The notes below the pieces were generated by a model. That model was given only the letters and a program-made list of their open reading frames with translations. It did no database searches and had not been told where the DNA came from. From the NCBI RefSeq assembly GCF_008802405.1, contig NZ_VZDO01000025.1, positions 1-58,620 of the forward strand: a stretch of 58,620 bases of DNA, read 5' to 3'. The translations under genes were made by a program, and so were the position numbers. Shown here piece by piece: positions 15,877 through 24,353 of the stretch (within the stretch, counting starts at the first letter, position 1; each line of letters opens with the position of its first letter). The DNA is from Plantimonas leprariae (GTDB lineage: Bacteria; Pseudomonadota; Alphaproteobacteria; Rhizobiales; Rhizobiaceae).

Positions 15877-17838
15877 ATGCCCGAGGAACTTCGGCCGACA
15901 CCATCTGCCCCCGCTTCCGTGGCGCCGGCCGGCACGCCGAGCACCAGCGGACTGCTATCGTTGGCGGTGGGCGTCGTGGTGGTCGCGGCGCTGTATCTCG
16001 CCCGTGAGGTGCTCGTTCCGATCACTCTGGCGGTACTTCTGTCTTTCGTCCTCGCGCCGCTCGTCAGTCTCCTGCGTCGGATGCGGTTCCCGAACGTCCT
16101 CGCCGTCCTCATGGCGGTCGTCGTCGGCCTCGGGGTTCTCGGCGCCCTCGGGGGCGTCATCGGCATTCAGGTTGCGAGCCTCGCGCCGAACCTGCCCGGC
16201 TACGTCGCGACGATCGAGGGAAAGGTCCAGACCGTCCAGGCGGCAACCGTCGGGCGCCTGACAAGCCTTGCCGAGCGGGTCGGTCGCCACGTCGAGCCCG
16301 CGCCAACGCCCGCCAACCCGGACGCGGCGTCCTCAGGCAGGCTGGGACGCGCGAGCGACCAACCCGTTCCCGTGACCATTCAGGAGGAAGACAACAACCA
16401 GGTCGAACTCCTCCGGCGGATCGCCGAACCGGTCCTGGCCCCGGTCGAGACGACGCTGATCATCTTCATCGTCGCCGTCTTCATCCTCCTGCAGCGGGAG
16501 GATCTGCGCGATCGGCTCATCCGACTGTTTGGATCGGGCGATCTGCATCGAACGACGATCGCGCTCGACGAAGCCGCCCGCCGGCTGAGCCGCTACTTTC
16601 TCGCGCAGCTTGGCATCAACGCTGCCTTTGGCGTCGTAGTGGCGATCGGCTTGACCATTATCGGCATACCCTCGCCGATCCTCTGGGGCATCCTCGGTGC
16701 GCTGCTGCGCTTCGTGCCCTATGTCGGCGCGATCATCGCCGCCGCGCTGCCCGTCGCGCTGGCCGCGGCCGTCGATCCGAACTGGTCCTTGGTGATCTGG
16801 ACAGCCGGGCTGTTCGTCGTTTGCGAGGCCCTCACGGGTCAGGTGGTCGAGCCGCTCGTCTACGGCCATTCCACCGGTCTGTCGCCGGTCGCCGTCGTGG
16901 TCGCGGCGATCTTCTGGACGTGGCTTTGGGGACCGATCGGGCTGATCCTGTCGACGCCCCTGACGCTCTGCCTCGTGATTCTCGGCCGCTACGTCGATCG
17001 GCTGGAGTTCCTCGACGTGCTGCTCGGCGACCGGCCCGCGCTGACGCCGGTCGAGAACTTCTACCAGCGCATGCTGGCCGACGATCCCGACGAGGCACAG
17101 GAGCAGGCCGAGCTGCTGCTGAAGCAGCGCTCGCTGACCGGCTACTACGACGAAGTCGCGTTGAAAGGCTTGCAACTCGCCGCGAACGACGCCCAGCGCG
17201 GTGTGCTGGGGCAAGAGAAGCTGGAGCGGATCAAGCGCAGCATCCGCAGCCTCGTGCACGAACTCGCCGACTACGACGACGTCGAGCCGGCGCCTGACGA
17301 GAGGGCGGAAGCCGCGGCGGGCAGTTCAAAATCCGAGAAGGATGTCGAAGCGAACAGCCCGCCCGAACATCCGCCGGAAAGAGCGGCGCGGGCGCCTGGC
17401 TGGGACGGCGCCACGCCGATCATGTGCCTGGCAGGTCGCGGTCCGCTCGACGAGGCGGCCTCGACCATCCTCGCTCAGCTGCTCGACAAACATGGCCTCG
17501 GAGCGAGGGTGATCCCGCACGAGGCTGCGTCGCGCGAGGGGATCGCGACGCTCGATCCGGCCGGCATCGTGTTGATCTGCATTAGCTACCTGGAGATCAG
17601 CGGCAATCCTGCGCATTTAAGGTATTTGATCGGACGTCTGCGCAAACGCTTTCCAAAGATTGCGATCCTGGTCGGACTTTGGCCGGCGGAAGCCGAAGTC
17701 TTGCGGGACGAGCAGATGCGAAAGGCGATCGGATCGGACTACTATACGACGTCGCTCCGGGAGGCGGTGGAAACCTGCCTGAAGGCCGCGACATCCACAG
17801 CGCCGGGTTCGTCGACCTCAGTTCATCGGGCTGCGTGA
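15877..17838 (+). CDS. AI-2E family (PerM/UPF0118) permease with C-terminal extension
   Basis: A 653-residue protein. Residues about 25-385 are the AI-2E permease domain with about eight membrane helices and the family signature VPYVGAIIAAALP. Homologues are proposed exporters or Na+/H+ antiporters. A helical linker follows (about 390-470), then an acidic disordered stretch. A soluble alpha/beta domain comes last (about 515-640: TPIMCLAGRGPLDEAASTIL, VLICISYLEISG, KIAILVGLWPAEAE), resembling a B12-binding-like Rossmann fold without the cobalamin His motif. GAAGGAGA precedes the ATG. A DUF1003 gene follows 7 nt later. The fused domain suggests ligand control of transport. Confidence 0.87.
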   Translation: MPEELRPTPSAPASVAPAGTPSTSGLLSLAVGVVVVAALYLAREVLVPITLAVLLSFVLAPLVSLLRRMRFPNVLAVLMAVVVGLGVLGALGGVIGIQVASLAPNLPGYVATIEGKVQTVQAATVGRLTSLAERVGRHVEPAPTPANPDAASSGRLGRASDQPVPVTIQEEDNNQVELLRRIAEPVLAPVETTLIIFIVAVFILLQREDLRDRLIRLFGSGDLHRTTIALDEAARRLSRYFLAQLGINAAFGVVVAIGLTIIGIPSPILWGILGALLRFVPYVGAIIAAALPVALAAAVDPNWSLVIWTAGLFVVCEALTGQVVEPLVYGHSTGLSPVAVVVAAIFWTWLWGPIGLILSTPLTLCLVILGRYVDRLEFLDVLLGDRPALTPVENFYQRMLADDPDEAQEQAELLLKQRSLTGYYDEVALKGLQLAANDAQRGVLGQEKLERIKRSIRSLVHELADYDDVEPAPDERAEAAAGSSKSEKDVEANSPPEHPPERAARAPGWDGATPIMCLAGRGPLDEAASTILAQLLDKHGLGARVIPHEAASREGIATLDPAGIVLICISYLEISGNPAHLRYLIGRLRKRFPKIAILVGLWPAEAEVLRDEQMRKAIGSDYYTTSLREAVETCLKAATSTAPGSSTSVHRAA

Positions 17839-17845
17839 CGCTTCC

Positions 17846-18366
17846 ATGGACGCCGAACGACGCAGCTCGGATCAGGTTGAAGAAACCGTTGAGCGACTGG
17901 TGCAGCTTTACGACGAACACGATCGTGCCACGCCCCGCATCCAGAAGGCCGCGAACCGTCTGACGAACTTTCTCGGTCGTCCGTCCTCGGTGGCATCGAT
18001 CCTCGCCGTAGTGATCGTCTGGATGGTTGGGAACTATGTCGCGAGCCGGCTCGGCTACCATCCGCTCGAAGGCTTTCCGTTTCCGGACCTCGCTTTCTTC
18101 GCGACCGTCGCGGCGTTCATGGTCGCCTTTTGATCCTGACCACGCAGCGCCATCAGGATAAGTTGGCGGAGAAGCGCTCGCAGCTGACGCTGCAAATATC
18201 GTTGCTCAACGAGCGCAAGATCGCGAAAGTCATTGCGCTACTGGAGGAGCAGCGGCGGGACAGCCCGATGTTGCCCTCCCGGATCGACGTCGAGGCGGCC
18301 GAAATGGCCCGCTCGAGCGATCCCATCGAAACGCTGGAACGACTGAACGGGCTCGAACTGGAGTAG
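17846..18366 (+). pseudogene. DUF1003 membrane protein, split by a -1 frameshift
   Basis: Two frames together give a complete DUF1003 protein. The first (17846-18133) contains RIQKAANRLTNFLGRPSSVA and the first membrane helix, ending ...FMVAF. The second starts at once in the -1 frame (18130) with LILTTQRHQDKLAEKRSQL, the conserved second half. The break is at GCCTTTTGA, where one more T would restore a single frame. It may be a real one-base deletion, an assembly error in a T-run, or programmed -1 slippage. Both halves keep normal codon use, so decay, if any, is recent. It lies 7 nt after the AI-2E gene, probably the same operon. Confidence 0.75.
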
Positions 18367-18500
18367 GTTGGGTTGTCTCAGCCGGAACTCGGCGCCGCCC
18401 TTTCCAGACGCTACTCGGAGTCGGACGGCTTGCCAGGCACGGCGATGGCAGCACAATATCAGGTGAAGCGGTGGTCAAAGTCGCTCAGGCCACCGTCGCC

Positions 18501-18833
18501 CTACTCCAGCTGATATCGAAAATGCGCTCCGACAGCATTGTCGTAGATCGTCACGACATCGCCGGACACCTTGCCGGAATAACGCTGGCCGGATTGCTCC
18601 ACCCACCCGGAGAAGCGCGAGCCGTGATGGTCGAAAAGGATGCGGGTGTCGGGATCGTGAACCAGTAACCTTCGGGTCCGCATGGCCGAGAGGCGACAGC
18701 CCGTCCGCTCGTCGAGATCCTCGGACATCCGCGATCGGTCACGGCCCTGGCGGCTCAGCACGATTTGAGCGCGGCGATCGGCAATCTGCAGTCCCGCTGC
18801 GTAGGCGATCGACCGACGAACCAGCTCTTTCAT
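18501..18833 (-). CDS. Hypothetical protein
   Basis: A 110-residue protein that I do not recognise. The N-terminus is an amphipathic helix (MKELVRRSIAYAAGL). The C-terminal third is beta-rich (RFSGWVEQSGQRYSGKVSGD, then VVTIYDNAVGAHFRYQL) and looks like a small beta-barrel. The frame is open upstream to 18950, but the ATG at 18833 gives the more protein-like sequence. It is convergent with the DUF1003 gene. Confidence 0.55.
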   Translation of the reverse strand: MKELVRRSIAYAAGLQIADRRAQIVLSRQGRDRSRMSEDLDERTGCRLSAMRTRRLLVHDPDTRILFDHHGSRFSGWVEQSGQRYSGKVSGDVVTIYDNAVGAHFRYQLE

Positions 18834-18979
18834 TGGTGTCAACTCTGACGGCCGGGATGAACTTCGGTGCCGTCCGCAGCCAAATGACCGCGACGTCTGC
18901 GCGTTGCGGTGCGCATTCGTACCAAGTCGCAGAGAATGCTGGTCCGGCAAACAGATCGCCTACGGCCCGAGGCGAACAT

Positions 18980-19069
18980 CGACGCATTCTACCGGTTCGC
19001 GTTTCGAATATCCCCACCATTCTGAAACCCGTATCGGCGGAAGCAAGCGTCGATGCACTGACGGCTTGA
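18980..19069 (+). pseudogene. Receiver-domain C-terminal remnant
   Basis: Thirty codons (RRILPVRVSNIPTILKPVSA, then EASVDALTA and a stop) match the last part of the receiver at 44949-45314 (RRVLPVRFANIRTILKPASA). They include the conserved Lys-Pro. Similarity starts abruptly at 18980; upstream sequence is unrelated. The phospho-acceptor half is missing, so it cannot work as a receiver. Confidence 0.7.
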
Positions 19070-19188
19070 ACAGACGAACGCGGCGAGCACGTTACTGTCT
19101 GGAGCGATCAACAGCCCCGCCATTTTGGAGCTGGAAGGCCATTAGCTCGCAATGGTTTGAGCTTCTGGACAGTTCTGCGATCCGCTGC

Positions 19189-19437
19189 ATGTCGTTTGCG
19201 GCAACCCGCTTGCGGAGCATGTCGATGTCCCTGCGATCACCGCCACGCGGCCTGTGTGACAAGCTCGCCAACGAAGCCCGCAGGAAGGCGCAATTCGCGC
19301 CCCTGCCGAACGTTCGGGACAGGTTCCTGCGATCGGAACGAGCGTGGCGACTGCTCGCCGATAGCGCATTGGACGGTGCAGGCGATGCGTCTCGCGACGC
19401 TGAACCGCTGTCCGCGACGACGAACGTCCTGATTTAG
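19189..19437 (+). CDS. Small conserved protein, paralogue of 45410-45682
   Basis: An 82-residue protein containing LANEARRKAQFAPLPNVRD and FLRSERAWRLLADSAL. The copy at 45410 is the same length with many silent differences and no indels, so the reading frame has been under selection. The paralogue's ATG corresponds to a CTG at 19165 here, and that may be the true start; ATG 19189 is the first canonical one. Arg-rich, no membrane segment, function unknown. In the other copy it follows a complete receiver gene, which suggests a link to signalling. Confidence 0.6.
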   Translation: MSFAATRLRSMSMSLRSPPRGLCDKLANEARRKAQFAPLPNVRDRFLRSERAWRLLADSALDGAGDASRDAEPLSATTNVLI

Positions 19438-19544
19438 CTTTGGTCAGCGGTTGCCGGCTACGAAAGACAGCGGGATCGAGCACCGCCCGGTCAGGGTTCT
19501 CACGACGCAGCGACACGATCACCGGAACCCGAGGAACCATAGCG

Positions 19545-21023
19545 ATGAACTCTCGCGACGTCGCTCGCGGACTTGCCTGGTTCGGCATCGGGCTCGGGGT
19601 TGCGGAGTTGCTGGCGCCCCGTTCCGTCGCACGGGCAACCGGGCTTGAGGGACGCGAGACGCTGCTGCAAGTCTTCGGGCTGCGCGAGATCGCGTCCGGC
19701 GTTCTCATCCTGGCGGCCGAGAACCCGGAGGCGTGGCTGTGGACGCGTGTCGCGGGCGATGCCCTCGACGGCCTTCTCCTGGCGGAGGGGATGCGGACAG
19801 ACAATCCTGAGCGGCATCGCACCATGCTGGCTGCTGCGGCAGTCGCGCCAGTGGTCGCGCTCGACCTTCTCTATGCGCAACGCTCGCTCGGACCCGAGAA
19901 GGCCGAATACACGCCGACGTCGACCTACCTTCCTCTACCGTCTCCTCGGGCCTTCGTCCGATACAGCGACACCGTCGAGAGCATCCCGGCGGACGAAGCC
20001 GAGACGGTCGATGCGATCCTCGCCTCGCTGCACCGTCTGCACGAGCGCACGCACGCGAAGTACGGCGAGGCGGTGCGGGTGTCGCACGCCAAGGCGCATG
20101 GCATCGCGGTCGGCGAGCTGACCGTCGCGGACGACCTGCCGGAGCCGCTGGCGCAGGGACTGTTCAAGCCGGGCAAGCGCTATCCTGTGATCGCCCGGCT
20201 CGCCAACGTTCCGGGCGAACTGGACAGCGATGCGGTCGGAACGCAGCGCGGCCTAGCGCTGAAGGTCCTCGACGTCGAGGGCGAGAAGCTTCAGGGGCAT
20301 ACCGAAGCGACGCAGGACTTCGTGCTCGATTCCGGCAACCGCTTCGCGGTCGGAACCGCCGCCCAGTTTCTCATGAACCATCGCATGCTGGAACACGCGC
20401 CGCAGATCCCGGACGCACTCAAGGCGATGGTTTCGTCGGTATCGCGGGCCGGCAACAAGGTGCTACATCGCGTCGGCGCCGACAGCTCGACACTGGACTT
20501 CTTCGGGCACTCCAGAGTGCATCCGATGGCAGAGGCCTACTTCACGCAGGCGCCGATGCGCTACGGCAGTTACGTCGCCAAGATCGCGGTCGTACCCGTA
20601 GCACCGACGCAGCGAGGGCTTGCCCGCAAGGCGATCGATCACGACGACCCGGATGCGCTGCGGACAGCGACGGTCTCGTACCTTCGGGACAACGACGCCG
20701 AGTTCGAGATCCGGGTGCAGCTTTGCACCGATCTCGACACGATGCCAGTCGAGGACGCCAGCGTCGAATGGCCCGAAGAACAGAGCCCCTACCGCACCGT
20801 GGCGCGGTTGCGCCTGCCCAGGCAGGAGGCCTACAGCGAGGCGCGGCGGGAATTCGTCGACAATCTCTCGTTCAGCGTATCGCACTGCCTCGCGGATCAT
20901 CGCCCGCTCGGGTCCGTGCAGCGCGCACGTTTGCGCGCCTATCCCGAGATGGCCCGGCTGCGTCGGGAAACCAACGGCGTTGCGGTCCGCGAGCCGGTCT
21001 CGATCGACGAGGTGCCGGCTTAG
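19545..21023 (+). CDS. Catalase-family protein with N-terminal membrane domain
   Basis: A 492-residue protein. Residues 1-110 form a small four-helix membrane domain (RGLAWFGIGLGVAELLAPRS; QVFGLREIASGVLILAA) of the DUF4267-like type. Residues about 150-490 match the y4iL-type catalase-like family, heme proteins related to catalase and allene-oxide synthase (HAKAHGIAVGELTV; RGLALKVLDVEGEKL; QDFVLDSGNRFAVG). The catalytic His of true catalases cannot be assigned with confidence. ATG 19545 follows GAGGAACC; the frame is open to 19440. Likely a membrane-tethered peroxide-handling or lipid-peroxide enzyme. Confidence 0.8.
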   Translation: MNSRDVARGLAWFGIGLGVAELLAPRSVARATGLEGRETLLQVFGLREIASGVLILAAENPEAWLWTRVAGDALDGLLLAEGMRTDNPERHRTMLAAAAVAPVVALDLLYAQRSLGPEKAEYTPTSTYLPLPSPRAFVRYSDTVESIPADEAETVDAILASLHRLHERTHAKYGEAVRVSHAKAHGIAVGELTVADDLPEPLAQGLFKPGKRYPVIARLANVPGELDSDAVGTQRGLALKVLDVEGEKLQGHTEATQDFVLDSGNRFAVGTAAQFLMNHRMLEHAPQIPDALKAMVSSVSRAGNKVLHRVGADSSTLDFFGHSRVHPMAEAYFTQAPMRYGSYVAKIAVVPVAPTQRGLARKAIDHDDPDALRTATVSYLRDNDAEFEIRVQLCTDLDTMPVEDASVEWPEEQSPYRTVARLRLPRQEAYSEARREFVDNLSFSVSHCLADHRPLGSVQRARLRAYPEMARLRRETNGVAVREPVSIDEVPA

Positions 21024-21150
21024 GCGGACGAACCCTCAAAGCCCGCAGGACCAGCAGCGCCTCCTGGCGACGACGACGGCCGTCTCGTCCACGGCGTGCC
21101 CCGCGTCGACCGCGACGAAGCGGCGGATCGTGTCGCGTCGTCTCGGCATG

Positions 21151-23379
21151 TCAGCGTCCGCCAGGCGCCTCGTCGTCGGCCTGCAGCTCGGTCAGCGAGG
21201 CGACGATCCGGCACCGGAGCCCCTCGGGCGCGTAGGTAATTTCCGACGTCCCCTCCGCTGCGCCCGACACGCCGATGCCGATCAGCCGCATCCCGAAGCT
21301 GGTCTTCGTCGGCGGCGTCACCGGCGGACCACCGACCTCGCGCCACTCGAAGGTCAGCGTCGGGCGGCGCGTTGCAAGGTCGTCGGCGATCGACCAGTCG
21401 ACCTCGACATGCCCGGCCTCCACCGACAGAGAGCCGTACTTCACGGCGTTGGTCGACAGCTCGTGCACGATCAGCGACAGCGTCAGCGCCGCCTTCGGCC
21501 CGACGAGGACGGCCGGACCCTCGAGACGCACCCGGCCGCCTTCGTCGTGCAGCGCCACCGCGGACGCGACGATCGCCCGGAGGTCGCCGGCGTCGCGTCG
21601 GCCGACGACGAGGATGTCGTGAGCCTTGGCGAGGGCACCGATGCGCTCCGTCAGGGCCGTGCGCGCCGTCGCCATGTCGGGCGCCGAGCGCAGCGTCTGG
21701 GTCGCGATCGACTGAACGAGGGCGAGGTTGTTCTTCAGCCGGTGCGCGAGTTCCGCGTTCAGCACCGCCCGGCGCTCGTCCGCCTCGACCCGCTCGGTGA
21801 CGTCGAGGACCGCGCCGATGAACCGGGCGCCGCCGATGACGCGCCCCTTCAGCGCCACCCAGCGGACCTTCGCATCGTCGACGCCGACCGTGCGGAACTG
21901 CAGGTCGAAGGTGCCGCCGGCGGCCGCCGCCCGGAATACCGCGTCGAAGGCCGCCCGGTCGTCGGGATGCACGGCGCCGAGCTTCTCTCCTTGCGTCACG
22001 AGACGACCATCGAGGACGCCGAAGGCGGCCCTCGCCCGCTCGTCGAGAATGACGAAGCCGGTCGACAGATCGAGATCGAAGGTGCCGACCTCGCCGATCG
22101 AGAGGGCCAACCGCTGTCGCTCGTCGCTTTCCCGGAGCGCCCGGTCGCCGCGCACTTTCTCCGTCGCGACGCGGACGCGGTCCGCGACGTCGTGGACGAA
22201 CGCCAGTTCCTCCGCCGTCCAGTCCCGCGGCCGGTCGGTGCTGACGTAGAGAAGGGCGACGAACACGCCGCGCTCGATCACCGGCATGTTGACGAAGGCG
22301 CGGGCGTGCCGCTCCTTCAGCGCCTCGGCGAAGTCGCGGGTGCGCGGGTCCGTCTCGCAATCGCGGACGATCACCGTCTCGCCGCGCTGCAGGTCTTCGA
22401 CGTAGGAGCCGAAGTCCCGGAACCGGAGCGTCCCGGCGAGGCTGGCGACCCCGGGAGCGGTCCAGTCCCGTTCCACCGTGATCGTCTCGGCCAACGGATC
22501 GACGTCGCCGTAGCCGACGAGCCCGGCGCCGAGGGCGCTCGCCAGCGCCTCGCAGGCGACGAAGGCGATCTCGGCCGGCTCGGTGAGGTCCCGCAGCCGG
22601 TCGCCCGTCGCCAGGAGCATGTCCTGTCGCCGCCGCGACGCGACTTGGTCGGTGACGTCTCGGGCCGTGCCGACGAACCGGACGGGACGGCCGTCGCCGC
22701 CGCGCTGAAAGTCGCCTTTGCGCTCGATCCAGCGGACCTCGCCGGTGTCGGCGCGGCGGATGCGGTAGGTGACGTCGGTCGGCGCCTCGCCCGTTCGGCG
22801 TGTCGCGTCGCTCGAAACCAGGTGCCGGTCCTCCGGGATCACCAGCGCGCCGAAGTCGTCCGCCGGCCGGGTGTCGAGATGCGGCAGACCGTAGAGGCGC
22901 GAGAAGCCGGGCGTCGCGGTCAGCGTGCCGGTGGCGATCTCGACGGTGCACAGGCCGACCCCGCCCGCCTCCTGCGCCTGCGCGAGCTGCCCCTGCAACT
23001 CCTCGAGCCGGACGCCGGCCAAGTGCTGGTCGGTCCGGTCGCGCAAGATTTTCACGAAGCCGACCTGGCGGCCATCGTCCTCGCGCAGCGGCATCATCTC
23101 GCCCGACGCCCAGAAGCGCTCGTCGCCCTTCTTCATGTGCCAGCGCTCGTCGACGCCGAAGCCCTCGCCGAGCGCCGCCTCCATCTCCTTCCGGATCTGG
23201 CCGGCGGCCCGGTCCTCGGGCGTGAAGATCCGCGACGCGTCCCGGCCGACCATCTCGGCGGCCGTCCAGCCGAGGATGCGCTCGGCCCCGGTGTTCCAAT
23301 CGGTGACCGTGCCGTTCCGGTCGGTGACGATCACCGCGAACTCCGTCGCGCTCTGCAGGATCTGCTCGTAGCGGCTCAC
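21151..23379 (-). CDS. HWE-family sensor histidine kinase (PAS-PAS-GAF-PAS)
   Basis: A 742-residue soluble kinase. A PAS domain lies at about 1-115 (VTDWNTGAERILGWTAAEMV), a PAS/PAC at 120-240, a GAF at 245-400 and a PAS at 410-520. The HWE core follows: AELAHRLKNNLALVQSIA with the phospho-acceptor His, HELSTNAVKYGSLS as N-box, and FEWREVGG as the W-x-E motif. It should autophosphorylate and pass phosphate to a receiver. The start is GTG at 23379 after GAGGGG, since residues upstream are Arg-rich nonsense. The neighbour 23515-23892 encodes a receiver without an Asp, so its true partner may be elsewhere. Confidence 0.92.
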   Translation of the reverse strand: MSRYEQILQSATEFAVIVTDRNGTVTDWNTGAERILGWTAAEMVGRDASRIFTPEDRAAGQIRKEMEAALGEGFGVDERWHMKKGDERFWASGEMMPLREDDGRQVGFVKILRDRTDQHLAGVRLEELQGQLAQAQEAGGVGLCTVEIATGTLTATPGFSRLYGLPHLDTRPADDFGALVIPEDRHLVSSDATRRTGEAPTDVTYRIRRADTGEVRWIERKGDFQRGGDGRPVRFVGTARDVTDQVASRRRQDMLLATGDRLRDLTEPAEIAFVACEALASALGAGLVGYGDVDPLAETITVERDWTAPGVASLAGTLRFRDFGSYVEDLQRGETVIVRDCETDPRTRDFAEALKERHARAFVNMPVIERGVFVALLYVSTDRPRDWTAEELAFVHDVADRVRVATEKVRGDRALRESDERQRLALSIGEVGTFDLDLSTGFVILDERARAAFGVLDGRLVTQGEKLGAVHPDDRAAFDAVFRAAAAGGTFDLQFRTVGVDDAKVRWVALKGRVIGGARFIGAVLDVTERVEADERRAVLNAELAHRLKNNLALVQSIATQTLRSAPDMATARTALTERIGALAKAHDILVVGRRDAGDLRAIVASAVALHDEGGRVRLEGPAVLVGPKAALTLSLIVHELSTNAVKYGSLSVEAGHVEVDWSIADDLATRRPTLTFEWREVGGPPVTPPTKTSFGMRLIGIGVSGAAEGTSEITYAPEGLRCRIVASLTELQADDEAPGGR

Positions 23380-23514
23380 GTCCGCCCCTCGACGTTCGTC
23401 GCGATCAACCCTTCGCCCCGTCCGCTGGAATCTTCCGCGCCCGGCCCTCGCGGCGCACACAGCCTTCTAAGCGACGGCCGTGGCGGCGAAAAGGTTTCGT
23501 TTCGCCGCGTGTCG

Positions 23515-23892
23515 TCAGGCGGCGGGACGCGGCTCGAGGCCGTCGACGGCTCGCAGGATCTCGCGGCGGACGAACGGCTTCGAGACGAAGCCGACCGGCT
23601 TCCATTCGCGAGCGCGGGCGCGGACTTCGTCGGTCAGCTTGGCGCTGACGAACAGCGAGCCGACGTCGTGTTCCTCGCGCAGGCGGCGGGCGGCCTCGAC
23701 GCCATCGGGCTCGCAGGCGAGTTCGACGTTCACGAACGCCATGTCGATGTCCGGGTTGGCTCTGGCCAGTCCGAGCGCCGCCTCCGTGGTCGCGGCGGTT
23801 CCGACCACGATGTGCCCCTCGTCCTCCAGGATCGTCTCGAGGTCGAGCGCGATCAGGGGTTCGTCCTCGACGATCACGACGCGAAGGGGCAT
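23515..23892 (-). CDS. Receiver protein with Asp-to-Asn phosphosite
   Basis: A 125-residue CheY-like protein. VVIVEDEP supplies the acidic pair, LFVSAKL the Ser/Thr position and FVSKPF the Lys. The phospho-acceptor position reads AFVNVEL, with Asn55 in place of Asp. Such pseudo-receivers cannot take a stable phosphate at that site and usually work by protein contact. GGAG lies 9 nt before ATG 23892; an ATG at 23907 is also possible. It lies directly upstream of the HWE kinase on the same strand (135-nt gap). Confidence 0.82.
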   Translation of the reverse strand: MPLRVVIVEDEPLIALDLETILEDEGHIVVGTAATTEAALGLARANPDIDMAFVNVELACEPDGVEAARRLREEHDVGSLFVSAKLTDEVRARAREWKPVGFVSKPFVRREILRAVDGLEPRPAA

Positions 23893-23990
23893 GCCTGCGG
23901 TCTCCATGCTCTCCGTTCCGGCGGACGGCGTCCCCCGCCGGGAGAGCGGAAACTAGTTTGCCGGCTGCACGACGGAAAGGCAGACGGCTA

Positions 23991-24173
23991 TTATTTTTCA
24001 AGGCCTTCAGCGCAGTCGAGTCGAGCGGTGCCGAGCGCGTATGAGGTCATGGCTTTCAACGTGTAGGGCAGCACCTGCTCGATCAGCGTGCGCCCGTAGC
24101 CGCCGCGATGCATCGGCCCTTCCGTCGCCTCGATGCGCGTGTCGATGCCTGTCTTGACCCATTCGAGCTGCAG
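23991..24173 (-). pseudogene. HWE kinase C-terminal fragment
   Basis: LQLEWVKTGIDTRIEATEGP, then HRGGYGRTLIEQVLPYTLKA, is the ATP-binding end of an HWE kinase, close to the fragment at 31124-31321 and to the intact kinase at 32631. No dimerisation domain or sensory domain precedes it. It is a remnant, not a functional gene. Confidence 0.75.
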
Positions 24174-24353
24174 ACGGCTCCTGCCGGTGCCGAAAGGCGT
24201 CCGCCTCCTCGTGCTGACGGTCTCTTCGTTCTTCGTCGACACTGCCGCGAACGCGGACGCGCAGTTCAATCCGCCATTTTAGATCGTTTGGTGCGCGGGC
24301 TGCAGAGCCGCTAACAGTTTCGCCAACTCAAGCGTCGTGAACCCGGTTTATGC

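Larger units (their letters stand above)
18980..19437 (+). repeat. Duplicated block, copy A (receiver end plus small gene)
   Basis: This stretch matches 45229-45682 in order: receiver C-terminus, an intergenic part sharing 'gaacagacgaacg' and 'gtctgga' words, then a 273-nt small coding region without any indel between copies. The copies are clearly diverged, largely at third positions in the coding part. Confidence 0.75.

Noticed and set aside
20620-24066. 1148-residue plus-strand open frame
   Set aside because: It is the antisense shadow of the HWE kinase, receiver and catalase end; the sequence is Arg/Asp/Gly-rich with no motif, while the opposite strand has clear domains.
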